A stretch of 64,000 bases of DNA from JACVCJ01 sp052437175. Its GTDB lineage: Bacteria > Bacteroidota > Bacteroidia > CAIKAF01. Under the pieces are notes generated by a model, which searched no databases, had not been told where the DNA came from, and saw nothing but the letters and a program-made list of their open reading frames with translations. Below, one piece after another: positions 8,672-17,502 of the stretch. The stretch lies in NCBI GenBank assembly GCA_052437175.1, contig JBQVOK010000003.1, positions 248,001-312,000 of the forward strand, in the 5' to 3' direction. The number at the start of each line of letters is the position of its first letter. Position 1 is the stretch's first letter. The translations under genes were made by a program, and so were the position numbers.

Positions 8672-8708
8672 AAAAAAAGAGGTAACCACAGGGCTGCCTC
8701 TTTTTTTT
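8672..8708. terminator. Bidirectional intrinsic terminator
   Basis: AAAAAAAGAGG (8672-8682) pairs with CCTCTTTTTTT (8697-8707) around a 14-base loop. It has a T run when read in either direction and lies between two convergent genes, 28 bases after the acidic protein gene and 20 bases from the lipoprotein stop. Confidence 0.75.
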
Positions 8709-8728
8709 GCGTTTATTTTATTGATAAC

Positions 8729-9226
8729 CTATTGTTTCTGGTACATTTTTTTCTCTGAGAAACATCCGCCTTCCTTGGCCATAGAGGCTTTTACCTCTTC
8801 GCGGAACGTTTCGGTGCTGGTGATGCCGTCCATGCCCTTTTCCAGGAAACTTACGTCGTACAGCGCCAGGCCTTTTTTACCCATCAGCTCGTAGTGGTAC
8901 AGGTAGTACTTGGAATCTTCGGGGTCCTGCACATACAGGAAGTTCTTGCCTTCCAGTACGGTGGTATACCCTGTAAAGACCATGGAAGTGAGCGAATACA
9001 TTTCGCCTTTTTCCTGCACGGTTACCGTAAAGCTGTTGGTCGTTTTTTTAGAGACCACCGCTTTTACCACTTCGGGCGTACCTTCAATGGAAGCCCAGGT
9101 ACCCAGCAGGCCCGCATCGGCTTTTTCCTTTCCGGGCGTACCCAGGGGATAATCAGTGCCAACGGGACAGGCCTGCAGAAGCAGCACCAGCGGAAGAGCC
9201 AGTAAACCGGCATAACGGAATTTCAT
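8729..9226 (-). CDS. Putative lipoprotein of unknown function
   Basis: A 165-residue exported protein. The N-terminal signal ends in a lipobox LLQAC with Cys20, so it is likely lipidated and membrane anchored. The mature part has a conserved-looking GTWAS segment near residues 42-46, seen in many small Bacteroidota lipoproteins with a lipocalin-like or calycin-like fold, and several short beta strands (SFTVTVQEKG, KYYLYHYELMG). I do not recognise a named family. It is probably monocistronic; the convergent terminator serves it. Confidence 0.75.
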   Translation of the reverse strand: MKFRYAGLLALPLVLLLQACPVGTDYPLGTPGKEKADAGLLGTWASIEGTPEVVKAVVSKKTTNSFTVTVQEKGEMYSLTSMVFTGYTTVLEGKNFLYVQDPEDSKYYLYHYELMGKKGLALYDVSFLEKGMDGITSTETFREEVKASMAKEGGCFSEKKMYQKQ

Positions 9227-9298
9227 AGTTGAGTGGAAAAGTTTTATTCAAACTTAGGAAATATTCGGCTATACCCCTATACTCCATCTGCAATATTT

Positions 9299-9541
9299 TC
9301 AGGAAATACTATTGCGGACACGCTGGGTGTATGCGCGCAGCGAATCTTTGAAATCCGTGCCTTTCTGCAGCATATCTTCCTTGATCCAGATAGCGGCCAG
9401 TACGTGCGTAAGCTGTTCGCCCTCGTCGTCACCTTCGATCTCTATCTGTAGTTTCTCTTCAGCATACAGCGCTTCCTCAGCGGCTTTCAGCTCTTCGCTG
9501 CTGTAGTTTTCCACAGCTTTTTTTATGGCGGGGATCTTCAT
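9299..9541 (-). CDS. Small conserved protein in a thioredoxin operon (DUF6952-like)
   Basis: An 80-residue acidic, helical protein (MKIPAIKKAVENY...). The start MK(I/L)P and the C-terminal GTDFKDSLRAYTQRV pattern resemble the DUF6952 family of Bacteroidota, members of which sit next to thioredoxin-like genes; this assignment is from memory of the pattern and is not certain. It follows the thioredoxin gene with two bases between, so the two are surely co-transcribed. No cysteines are present, so it is not itself a redox protein. Function unknown. Confidence 0.75.
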   Translation of the reverse strand: MKIPAIKKAVENYSSEELKAAEEALYAEEKLQIEIEGDDEGEQLTHVLAAIWIKEDMLQKGTDFKDSLRAYTQRVRNSIS

Positions 9542-9543
9542 GA

Positions 9544-9867
9544 TTATGCGTTCTTAAGTTCGTCCAGCAGGCCTTTTACAAATTCTTCCTTCGAGCCCGA
9601 AGATGCTTTTAGCAGCTGGCCGTTCTTAAAGGTGGCAAAAAAGGGCAGATTGTCCACCCCGGCGGCTTTGCGGGCTTCGGGATTTTCTTCGGCATTCACA
9701 TCCAGGAACGTAATGCCGGCATAGGCCTCTTCTTCGGAAATACGGCGGAATTTGGGGGCAAACAGTTTGCAGGAACCACACCAGTCCGCATAGTATTTTA
9801 CGATCACTTTTTCATTGTCCTTCAGAAGTGTTCCGAAATCCTGGTCGGTAGAAAGAATTACAGCCAT
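9544..9867 (-). CDS. Thioredoxin-family protein
   Basis: Cytoplasmic thioredoxin fold of 107 residues with the active site WCGSC at about residues 29-33 (canonical thioredoxin has WCGPC) and the cis-proline region NLPFFATF. The Ser in place of Pro inside the CxxC tends to change redox potential, so this may be a specialised reductant rather than the main thioredoxin. Length is normal. It heads a two-gene operon with the small helical protein at 9299 and has a well-formed promoter. Confidence 0.9.
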   Translation of the reverse strand: MAVILSTDQDFGTLLKDNEKVIVKYYADWCGSCKLFAPKFRRISEEEAYAGITFLDVNAEENPEARKAAGVDNLPFFATFKNGQLLKASSGSKEEFVKGLLDELKNA

Positions 9868-9884
9868 ATTTATTAATTTTAGGG

Positions 9885-9917
9885 CAAAATTACGGCTTTT
9901 CTACGTATAGAAGCAAA
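9885..9917 (-). promoter_or_regulatory. Promoter of the thioredoxin operon
   Basis: Minus-strand TTTG (9914-9917), 21 bases, then TAATTTTG (9885-9892), a full -7 match ending 17 bases before the start codon. Confidence 0.6.
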
Positions 9918-9960
9918 TAATGGTTTTCAATCTGTTTATCAACTTTCCTTATAGCTTTTT

Positions 9961-11676
9961 ATGAACTGGACCTCTAAACATGTCTTTACGGCGGAAGAAC
10001 GTGCTGAACTTCAGCAGGAACTGAACATCCATCCCGTTTTTATTCAACTGCTCCTGCAACGCGGCATCCGTACCTTTGACGAAGCCCGTACCTTTTTCCG
10101 TCCCGCCTACAGCCAGCTGCATTCGCCCTACCGCATGAAGGACATGCAAAAGGCCGTGCAACGCATACAGAAGGCTATGATGCGCCGCGAGCAGATACTG
10201 GTGTACGGAGATTACGATGTGGACGGCACTACTGCCGTGAGCATGATGGTTTCCTTCTTTCGCGATCAGCTGCATTACGATCACGTAGGCTATTATATTC
10301 CCGACCGTTATACCGAAGGCTACGGCGTATCCTACGCAGGCATCAGCTATGCGGCCGATAACGGCTTTGGCCTGCTTATTACGCTCGACTGCGGTATTAA
10401 ATCGCTCGATAAGATACTGCATGCACAAACCCTGGGCATCGATACCATCGTATGCGACCATCACCTGCCCGATGAAACGCTGCCGCCGGCCGTGGCCATA
10501 CTCAACCCCAAACAGAAGGACTGTGCCTATCCCTTTAAGGAACTATCGGGCTGCGGCGTAGCCTTTAAGCTGCTGCAGGCCCTGGCCGATGAGAACGGGC
10601 TGGCCGAAGAGGCCGTGTACGAATACGTAGACTTTGCGGCCATCAGTACCTGTGCCGATATTGTGCCGCTGACGGGTGAGAACCGCGTGCTGGTGCATTT
10701 TGGTATGGAACGTATCAATCGATCGCCGCGCCCGGGATTCCTGCAGTTACTTAAAAAAGCCGGTGCCGAAGGCCGTGAACTGAACGTGGAAGACGCCGTG
10801 TTCATCCTGGGGCCGCGCATCAATGCCGCCGGACGTATCGCCCACGGTTCGCGCGTGGTGGAACTGCTCACGGGCGGCGAGGGCCCCGAACTGGCAAAAA
10901 TGGCAGCGCAGATCAACGAAAATAACCTGGAACGGCAGGACCTGGACCGCGAAATGACACGCGAAGCGCTGGAAATGATCGCTGCCGACAACGAATGGCC
11001 GGCCCGCAGCTCTACCGTGCTATACCAGCCGCACTGGCATAAAGGCGTAGTAGGCATCGTGGCCTCCCGCATCATCGAAAAACATTATCGTCCCACCATT
11101 GTACTTACCGAAAGCAACGGTAAGATCAGCGGTTCGGCACGTTCCATCAAAGGTTTCGACCTGTACGATGCCCTCAGCGAATGCGAGGACCTGTTGCTGA
11201 ACTGGGGCGGACACACCCATGCGGCCGGGCTTACCATGGAACCGGAAAACCTGCCCGAATTCATCCGCCGTTTCGATATAGCGGCCGTACGCCGTGTGAA
11301 ACCGGGCATGCTGGAACCCGTGCTGGAATACGATGCCGAAATTCCGCTCTCTTTTATAGGGCCGTCTTTCTTTCGTATCCTGAAACAGTTTGCCCCCTTC
11401 GGCCCGGGAAATATGAGCCCCGTATTCTGCATCCGTAACCTGAAGATATATAACGGGAACCTGCGCCTGTTAAAGGACGAACACCTGCAGATGCAGATCT
11501 ACAGCCCCGAACAGAACTTTAATGTATACAACGCCATCGGCTTTAAACTGGGCGAAAAATATGAGGCCATACGCCATGCGCCGTCTTTTTCGGTATGCTG
11601 CAGCCTGAAAGAAAACCATTTTAACGGGCAAACCACCCTGCAGCTGGACATAAAAGACCTGGCCGCGGACCTTTAA
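9961..11676 (+). CDS. recJ: Single-stranded-DNA-specific exonuclease RecJ
   Basis: 5'-3' exonuclease of recombination and mismatch repair, 571 residues, the usual length. The DHH phosphoesterase core shows GDYDVDGTT (83-91), LDCGI, DHH (166-168) and a DIVPLTGENR segment; the DHHA1 part carries KGVVGIVASR and the glycine-rich GGHTHAAGLT motif that binds the DNA end. A C-terminal OB-fold-like region follows (about 440-571). It is divergent from the thioredoxin operon, with 93 bases between the starts. Confidence 0.96.
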   Translation: MNWTSKHVFTAEERAELQQELNIHPVFIQLLLQRGIRTFDEARTFFRPAYSQLHSPYRMKDMQKAVQRIQKAMMRREQILVYGDYDVDGTTAVSMMVSFFRDQLHYDHVGYYIPDRYTEGYGVSYAGISYAADNGFGLLITLDCGIKSLDKILHAQTLGIDTIVCDHHLPDETLPPAVAILNPKQKDCAYPFKELSGCGVAFKLLQALADENGLAEEAVYEYVDFAAISTCADIVPLTGENRVLVHFGMERINRSPRPGFLQLLKKAGAEGRELNVEDAVFILGPRINAAGRIAHGSRVVELLTGGEGPELAKMAAQINENNLERQDLDREMTREALEMIAADNEWPARSSTVLYQPHWHKGVVGIVASRIIEKHYRPTIVLTESNGKISGSARSIKGFDLYDALSECEDLLLNWGGHTHAAGLTMEPENLPEFIRRFDIAAVRRVKPGMLEPVLEYDAEIPLSFIGPSFFRILKQFAPFGPGNMSPVFCIRNLKIYNGNLRLLKDEHLQMQIYSPEQNFNVYNAIGFKLGEKYEAIRHAPSFSVCCSLKENHFNGQTTLQLDIKDLAADL

Positions 11677-11914
11677 CGCCTCAAAGTGTAGCGAAAGCAG
11701 TCCCTTTTTGTACAACCTGGGGAATTATTCCACAGCCCGCCGTGTGGCATGAAGAAACCATATTTTTTAATGCGCTGATTTTCAGCGTTTGGCATGGTGC
11801 GTCTTTTTGCGGCACGATTTTTCGTATTACTCTTATCAGACAACGCAACAACAACGACAGACACGTAACGACAGAAACCTGGAGAATTCAAGAGAAACGA
11901 TTAAATGCAAAGAT

Positions 11915-12229
11915 ATGAAACGTGGATTATTAATTATCGGACTGGCTCTTTCTGGAATTACAGCTGTTACATTGAATGCGGCGATACAGAACGAGATCGT
12001 GAATGCGATCAGCAACAACAAAGATAAAAGAATAGAGATCAAAGCGGATGAATTACCGGTGGAGGTAGCAAAACATCTGACGGAGAACTATAAAGAAGCA
12101 CAGATTTCAAAGTCATATAAATGGGTGAATGAAGCCGGCGCCATAGTGGGTTACGAAGTGGTGTTGAATTCCGGCGCCGGCGAAATTACCTTGAAATATG
12201 GACCGAAAGGAGAATTGGTTAAAGAGTAA
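11915..12229 (+). CDS. Secreted PepSY-like small protein
   Basis: A 104-residue protein from the start at 11915 (MKRGLLIIGLALSGITAVTL), which opens with a signal peptide; the frame stays open upstream, but those codons are not protein-like. The mature part, with ELPVEVAKHLTENYKEAQISKSYKWVNE and YEVVL...ITLKYGPKGELV, resembles the putative beta-lactamase-inhibitor-like PepSY family common as periplasmic proteins of Bacteroidota. Such proteins are often linked to two-component systems; a sigma-54 type regulator lies just downstream, beyond a strong terminator. Function unknown. Confidence 0.75.
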   Translation: MKRGLLIIGLALSGITAVTLNAAIQNEIVNAISNNKDKRIEIKADELPVEVAKHLTENYKEAQISKSYKWVNEAGAIVGYEVVLNSGAGEITLKYGPKGELVKE

Positions 12230-12251
12230 GGGTGTGAGAAACAGGGTGTTG

Positions 12252-12284
12252 AAAAAGCCTCCGCGATAAGCGGGGGCTTTTTCT
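12252..12284 (+). terminator. Intrinsic terminator after the PepSY-like gene
   Basis: A 13-bp stem AAAAAGCCTCCGC / GCGGGGGCTTTTT (one G-U pair) with a GATAA loop and trailing T run, 22 bases after the stop codon. Confidence 0.9.
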
Positions 12285-12311
12285 TATATTTAAATCGAAA
12301 ACTTTTGAAAG

Positions 12312-13694
12312 ATGCCTAAGAAGATATTAGCAGTCGACGATGATAGTACGTTCAGTCTGATGATACAGGCTTACCTGAATAAGAACGGCTTCGAGGTTTC
12401 ACTTGCGGGCAACGTACATGCAGCCCTGGAAAGCATTCGTAAAAGTCCGCCCGACCTGGTACTTTCCGATTACCGTATGCCCGGTAAAGACGGCATGGAG
12501 ATGCTGGAAGAGATCCAGAAAACGAACCCGGGTCTGCCCCTGGTGCTCATGACGGGCTTTGGTGACATACGCCTGGCCGTACGCGCCATGAAAGCCGGTG
12601 CCCGCGACTACCTGACCAAACCGGTGAACCCTTCGGAACTGCTGGAGGTGGTAAAAAATATACTGGAGTCAGACGCGCGGCCTGCGGCAGCAGCCGTACA
12701 GGCAGCCGCGAACCGGGTACCCGCCGGCAAAAGTGTGTCGCCGTCCTATACACAGGACGGTTTTGTGCATGGCGTAAGCGCCAACTGGAAACAGATCAAC
12801 GAACATATAGACCTGGTGGCCCCTACGCCACTTTCGGTAATTATACTGGGAGAGAGCGGCACCGGTAAAGAATTTGTGGCCCGCCGCCTGCACGACCTCA
12901 GTGTACGAGCCGGGGAGCCCTTTGTGGCCATAGACTGCGGAACGCTCTCGGGCGAGATCGCTGCCAGCGAATTCTTCGGGCACGTAAAAGGTTCGTTCAC
13001 AGGCGCCGTTACCGATAAAACCGGTCAGTTCGAGGCTGCCAACGGAGGCACCGTGTTCCTGGACGAGATCGGGAACCTTTCCTACGAAGTACAGATCATG
13101 CTGCTGCGCGCCATACAGGAACGTAAGATCCGCAGGGTGGGCAGTGTAAAAGATATACCCGTGGACGTGCGCATTATCGCCGCCACCAACGAAGACCTTA
13201 GCAACGGCATACGCCGCGGCAGTTTCCGGGAGGACCTGTACCACCGTCTCAACGAATTTTCGATACGCGTAGAACCCCTGCGCAACCGCAAGGACGACCT
13301 GCCCCTGTTTGCCGGCAACTTCCTGGAACTGGCCAATGCCGAACTGGGCAAACACGTAAAAGGGTTCAGCCGCGAAGTGATGCAGAAGTTCATGGAATAT
13401 CCCTGGCCGGGAAACCTGCGCGAATTTAAGAACGTGATCAAACGTTCGGTACTGCTTTCACGCAGCGATATGGTAGAGCTGAGCGCCCTGCCTTCGGAAC
13501 TGCGCAGCGAACATTTCGAGATCCCCGTGGAAAACACGGTAGACCTGAAAGTGATCTCCGAGGACATCGAAAAGAAAAAGATCGTGGAAGCCCTCGAAAA
13601 AGTAAAATACAATAAGTCGAAAGCGGCCCAGATGCTGAACATCGACCGCAAGACCCTGTACAATAAGATCAGGTTGTATGGCCTGGATGCCTAA
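12312..13694 (+). CDS. NtrC-family sigma-54-dependent response regulator
   Basis: Sigma-54 activator of 460 residues. Receiver (1-120) with D53 and K104; AAA+ domain with Walker A GESGTGKE (181-188), GSFTGA (228-233), Walker B GGTVFLDEIG and the R-finger region; Fis-type helix-turn-helix at 425-460 (VKYNKSKAAQMLNIDRKTLYNKI). The sigma-54 contact loop reads GSFTGA, a common working variant of GAFTGA. Its stop overlaps that of the convergent hybrid kinase by four bases; the kinase's Hpt domain makes it the likely phosphodonor. Implies an RpoN-dependent regulon. Confidence 0.95.
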   Translation: MPKKILAVDDDSTFSLMIQAYLNKNGFEVSLAGNVHAALESIRKSPPDLVLSDYRMPGKDGMEMLEEIQKTNPGLPLVLMTGFGDIRLAVRAMKAGARDYLTKPVNPSELLEVVKNILESDARPAAAAVQAAANRVPAGKSVSPSYTQDGFVHGVSANWKQINEHIDLVAPTPLSVIILGESGTGKEFVARRLHDLSVRAGEPFVAIDCGTLSGEIAASEFFGHVKGSFTGAVTDKTGQFEAANGGTVFLDEIGNLSYEVQIMLLRAIQERKIRRVGSVKDIPVDVRIIAATNEDLSNGIRRGSFREDLYHRLNEFSIRVEPLRNRKDDLPLFAGNFLELANAELGKHVKGFSREVMQKFMEYPWPGNLREFKNVIKRSVLLSRSDMVELSALPSELRSEHFEIPVENTVDLKVISEDIEKKKIVEALEKVKYNKSKAAQMLNIDRKTLYNKIRLYGLDA

Positions 13695-16222
13695 TGATGA
13701 ATGCTGAGCATCGCACTCTTGAGATCGCTGAAAAGTTCCTCGGAACGTAGCTCCAGCTGGGCTACAAGCCGTTCGATCTGTTCATTGCTCAGGTACTTTT
13801 CTTCTACGAGCCCTTCCAAGTTCCGTATAATTTCCATGGCTTCGGTGGCTTTCAGCTGGCCATAGGTGTTCTTCAGCAGGTGGGCTGATTCGCCGATCTG
13901 CTCGGTGTTACCGTCGGTGAAAGATTGTTTGATTTTCAGTATTTCCTTGCGGGAGTTCTCAATAAACAAATCCACAAACCGGTCCAATTGCTCCGTATCA
14001 CCTCCTGCAAAGGTCAGGAAGTAGTCTAATGAAAATTGTGCCATATCCGCATTACTGTTTTCTATGAACACATCAAAAACCTTGCCGATGCTGATTTGCA
14101 GGTCGTTACGACGGTAAGGTTTGTGTAAAATTTCATCAATATGTTTACTTTTTATGTCGCGGGCCACACTTGCGGTGCATAAAATAGTACGCACATTGCG
14201 GTTATTTTTAAGGTTGCGGGCTTTTTCCAGGAAGATCACCCCGTCCATACCGGGCATGTGCAGGTCGGCAATAATGAGGTCGAACGCATTTTTCCGCAGC
14301 AGTTCCAGGGCCGAAACGGGACTTCTCTCAAAGCACACCTCGGCTTTTTCTTCCATAAAATAAGGGCTCAGCAGGGCTTCGGTCATGGCATCATCGTCTA
14401 CCACCAGTACTTTTTTGCCAGGCAGCAGGGCCGGGATCTCCACGTGTTTACGGTCGGCAGACTTGTACTCGATGTTCTCTGCTTTTTCGTAGGGAATTTC
14501 AAAAATGAACTCCGATCCTTTTCCCGGCTGCGACTGCGCATAAATGGTACCGTTCTGCAGCTCCACCAGTTTTTTACAAATGCTGAGGCCCAGTCCGCTG
14601 CCGCCAAATTTGCGGGTTACGGAGGTGTCGGCCTGTTCGAATTTGGCAAAGATGCTTTCCAGTTTTTCAGCCGGGATACCGTCGCCGGTGTCGATCACCG
14701 TAAATTTTGTCCACACGGTCTGTTGTTCCGTGCGGGCCTCTATTTTGATCTGCAGGAACCCTTCCCGGGTAAATTTCACGGCATTTCCCATCAGGTTCAG
14801 CAGTATCTGTTTCAGGCGCACCGGGTCGCCGCTTACCTGCAGTTCGGTATATTCGCCGGGTTCAAACAGGATGTGCAGGCCCTTGCTTTCGGCTTCGGGG
14901 TCCAGTACCTCGATCACTTCATCCACCACGTCGGTCACATAAAAGCCGATCTTTTCCAGGCGCAGGGAACCGGCCTCGATCTTGGAATAATCGAGAATGT
15001 CGTTCACCAGCGACAGCAGGTGATCGCCGGAGCGCAGCACGGCATGCACCTTGGCTTTTTGCCCGGGTTGCAGGCTGCCCTGGTTCAGTTGTTCGGCAAA
15101 CCCGATAATGCTGTTGAGCGGGGTACGTATCTCATGGCTCATATTGGCCAGGAACTCCTCCTTGGCAATGGCCAGGCGTTCGGCCTCCTGTTTGGCCTCC
15201 ATGAGTTTTTTCCGGTAAAACAGGCTCTTGGATACGTCCGAAGAAACCGTAAATACCAGGATAAGCATGATAAATACCGTGACGGAACCCAGCAGGGCCA
15301 GTTTTTTGGTGTTGTTGTCCACGGCTTTACGGGCGGCCAGGGTCTCTTCGCGGGCCGTGATCTGTTCCTGGTTCTCGATCTCCGAAAGCAGCAGCTGTAT
15401 ACGGTCCATGAACAGCATTTCGTTATCGAGCAGGGTCTGTTCCTTATCGGCAATTTTGTTGCGGATCACCGTGCGCCTTGCCACACCTGCGTCCAGCGTT
15501 TTTTTCATGCTTTTTACCAGGGTGTCCATCTGCTGAAAATAACTGCTGTCTACCTGGGTAATTACCTGTGTGGTAACGGTGGGCGTAAGCGTATCTACCT
15601 TAATGGTTTCGGCAGCGGCATCTTTTTTCTGCCGCCGGTTCCTGGGCTTTACGGTCTTTTCTTCCTTGATGTAAACGGGTACCGTTTCGGTGGTGCGGAT
15701 AATTTCGGTGCGGGGCAGGGGCGTATTGGTATGCAGGTTGCTCTCGCTGGTCTGCAGCAGGCCGTACAGCTTATTGTCGGGCAGGTCCTGGTTGCGCGAA
15801 CGGATCAGGATATACTCATCGAGCGATTCTATATAGCCGTCGAAATACTTTTCCAGTGTATCTACCTTGGCATGATAATTCCGCGCGCCCGGCGCATTCT
15901 GCATACTATCGATAAGTATACGAATTTCGTCCGTCTGCGATTTGTAGTTCTTCAGGTAATCGGGATTGCCGGTACTGCTGTATTTGCCGGAATATACCTG
16001 CAGGGACGATATGCCCGAGATCATCTGGTTGAGCAGGCGGCCTTCGGTACGCGGGGTACTGAGCTTGGACACGGAGTGCAGGATCTGCTTTACACTGCCC
16101 GCCGAAAGCCAGGTAAGCAGCAGGATAAAGAATACGGTAAGCCCTACGCCTAACAACACGTTGATGCGGAGCCGCGAAAGTCTTCCGCCGAGATTCTGCC
16201 ATTTTTCCTGTGAATCTGCCAT
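13691..16222 (-). CDS. Hybrid sensor histidine kinase with receiver and Hpt domains
   Basis: Membrane-bound multistep phosphorelay protein of 843 residues. Transmembrane helices at about 22-40 and 307-327 enclose a long periplasmic sensor (about 41-306) of the CHASE3-like helical type, with an inserted basic/Thr-rich stretch near 165-225. Then come HisKA (H363 in MSHEIRTPLN), HATPase (NLMGNAVKFT, DTGDGIP, GSGLGLSI), receiver (D653 in LIIADLHMPGMDG) and a C-terminal Hpt domain (H781 in ESAHLLKNTYG). The chain His-Asp-His could pass phosphate to the convergent NtrC regulator at 12312; that partnership is inferred from position. Confidence 0.93.
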   Translation of the reverse strand: MADSQEKWQNLGGRLSRLRINVLLGVGLTVFFILLLTWLSAGSVKQILHSVSKLSTPRTEGRLLNQMISGISSLQVYSGKYSSTGNPDYLKNYKSQTDEIRILIDSMQNAPGARNYHAKVDTLEKYFDGYIESLDEYILIRSRNQDLPDNKLYGLLQTSESNLHTNTPLPRTEIIRTTETVPVYIKEEKTVKPRNRRQKKDAAAETIKVDTLTPTVTTQVITQVDSSYFQQMDTLVKSMKKTLDAGVARRTVIRNKIADKEQTLLDNEMLFMDRIQLLLSEIENQEQITAREETLAARKAVDNNTKKLALLGSVTVFIMLILVFTVSSDVSKSLFYRKKLMEAKQEAERLAIAKEEFLANMSHEIRTPLNSIIGFAEQLNQGSLQPGQKAKVHAVLRSGDHLLSLVNDILDYSKIEAGSLRLEKIGFYVTDVVDEVIEVLDPEAESKGLHILFEPGEYTELQVSGDPVRLKQILLNLMGNAVKFTREGFLQIKIEARTEQQTVWTKFTVIDTGDGIPAEKLESIFAKFEQADTSVTRKFGGSGLGLSICKKLVELQNGTIYAQSQPGKGSEFIFEIPYEKAENIEYKSADRKHVEIPALLPGKKVLVVDDDAMTEALLSPYFMEEKAEVCFERSPVSALELLRKNAFDLIIADLHMPGMDGVIFLEKARNLKNNRNVRTILCTASVARDIKSKHIDEILHKPYRRNDLQISIGKVFDVFIENSNADMAQFSLDYFLTFAGGDTEQLDRFVDLFIENSRKEILKIKQSFTDGNTEQIGESAHLLKNTYGQLKATEAMEIIRNLEGLVEEKYLSNEQIERLVAQLELRSEELFSDLKSAMLSIHH

Positions 16223-16231
16223 ACCCTATAC

Positions 16232-16239
16232 CAAAGATA
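16232..16239 (-). promoter_or_regulatory. -7 promoter box of the hybrid kinase gene
   Basis: Minus-strand TATCTTTG, a full match to TAnnTTTG, ten bases before the start codon; the leader would be very short. Confidence 0.45.
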
Positions 16240-16312
16240 CAAAGCCGGTTGTAAATATAAGCATTTGCCCTAAAAAGTGCGCGTATCACTGGGCAAATTG
16301 CAAAGAAGATAG

Positions 16313-16320
16313 TACATTTG
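16313..16320 (+). promoter_or_regulatory. -7 promoter box of the beta-helix operon
   Basis: TACATTTG, full match to TAnnTTTG, 18 bases before the ATG at 16339. A -33 box at normal spacing is not obvious. Confidence 0.45.
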
Positions 16321-16338
16321 AAAGGAAGTATATACCCC

Positions 16339-17502
16339 ATGAAAAAACTGTTCCTGATCATTGCCCTGCTCTGCCCGCTGCTCCTCCCGGCCCAGGAGGA
16401 CGTTTTCCGAAAGATACAGACCCAACTTATCGAGGCCGGGGACGGAGATACCATTCTTTTGCCCGCCGGTACGTATCGGTTTAACCGGGCATTGCTGCTC
16501 GATGATAAAAAGAACATCACCCTGCTGGGAGCCGGTAAAAATGCCAGTATCTTCGATTTTTCCGAACAGATCGACGGGGCCGAAGGCCTCAAGATAAACC
16601 GCTGCGAAAATGTACAGCTCATCGGTTTTACCATCCGCAATGCCAAGGGCGACTGTATAAAAATGCTGAACACCAGCCGCCTTTATGTACACAAGGTAAA
16701 AACCGAATGGACGGCCAAACCCGGCCCTAAGAACGGGGCTTATGGCTTTTACCCCGTAAGCTGTACCGATGTGGTGCTGGACAGCTGTACGGCCATCGGG
16801 GCCTCGGACGCGGGCATATACGTGGGGCAGAGTACCCGCGTGGAAGTGCGCCGCTGCGAAGCGTTTTACAATGTAGCCGGCATCGAGATCGAGAACTGCC
16901 GCGATGCCAAAGTATACGAGTGCCTGGCAAAGAACAACACGGGTGGTATTCTCGTGTTCGACCTGCCGGAACTGCCCATGAAAAAAGGCGGCAACATCGA
17001 AGTGTACAACAACACGGTGATCGAGAACAACTACCGCAATTTTGCGCCCAAAGGCAATATCGTGGGCGAGGTGCCTCCCGGTACGGGCGTACTGGTGCTG
17101 GCCTGTTCCGACGTGAAAGTATTTCAGAACCGCATCATCAATAACCGTACGGCCTCCTGCGGTATCGTAAGTTTTTACCTGTCGCAGCGGCCATACAAGG
17201 ACGAAGCCTACGATCCCCTGCCGCAAAACGTGGAAGTGTACAGCAATCATTTCGAAAGAGATAAAAAGTACAAGCCCTCCAAACAAACCCAGATGGGCCT
17301 GCTGATCTGGTTCAAGCTGAAAAAAGACACGCCGTTCATCCTTTACGACGGTATCTGGGACAAAGACCAGCGTAACATAGAGGAAAACCCGGCCAATATC
17401 TGTGTGTACAACAACAGCAACGAAAGTTTTGTACAGATCGATGCCGCCCATAAATTCAAGAACATGAGCAGGGATGCCGGCCCTTACCGGTGCAAAAAAT
17501 AA
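16339..17502 (+). CDS. Secreted right-handed parallel beta-helix protein
   Basis: A 387-residue exported protein; start set at MKKLFLII, which opens a signal peptide ending near LLPAQE. After an ILLPAGTYRFNRALLLDDKKNITLLG rung typical of pectate-lyase-like folds, the chain shows repeated rungs of about 22-24 residues with N/D/C ladders (DVVLDSCTAI..., RVEVRRCEAF..., DAKVYECLAK..., GNIEVYNNTV...). The family is a known Bacteroidota parallel beta-helix group; a carbohydrate lyase or binding role is possible but no catalytic residues can be named. First gene of a run with DUF4258 (TAATG overlap) and an M20 peptidase. Confidence 0.82.
   Translation: MKKLFLIIALLCPLLLPAQEDVFRKIQTQLIEAGDGDTILLPAGTYRFNRALLLDDKKNITLLGAGKNASIFDFSEQIDGAEGLKINRCENVQLIGFTIRNAKGDCIKMLNTSRLYVHKVKTEWTAKPGPKNGAYGFYPVSCTDVVLDSCTAIGASDAGIYVGQSTRVEVRRCEAFYNVAGIEIENCRDAKVYECLAKNNTGGILVFDLPELPMKKGGNIEVYNNTVIENNYRNFAPKGNIVGEVPPGTGVLVLACSDVKVFQNRIINNRTASCGIVSFYLSQRPYKDEAYDPLPQNVEVYSNHFERDKKYKPSKQTQMGLLIWFKLKKDTPFILYDGIWDKDQRNIEENPANICVYNNSNESFVQIDAAHKFKNMSRDAGPYRCKK

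Noticed and set aside
14258..16153. Open frame of 631 codons on the plus strand
   Set aside because: Antisense shadow of the hybrid kinase gene, with no signature of any family.
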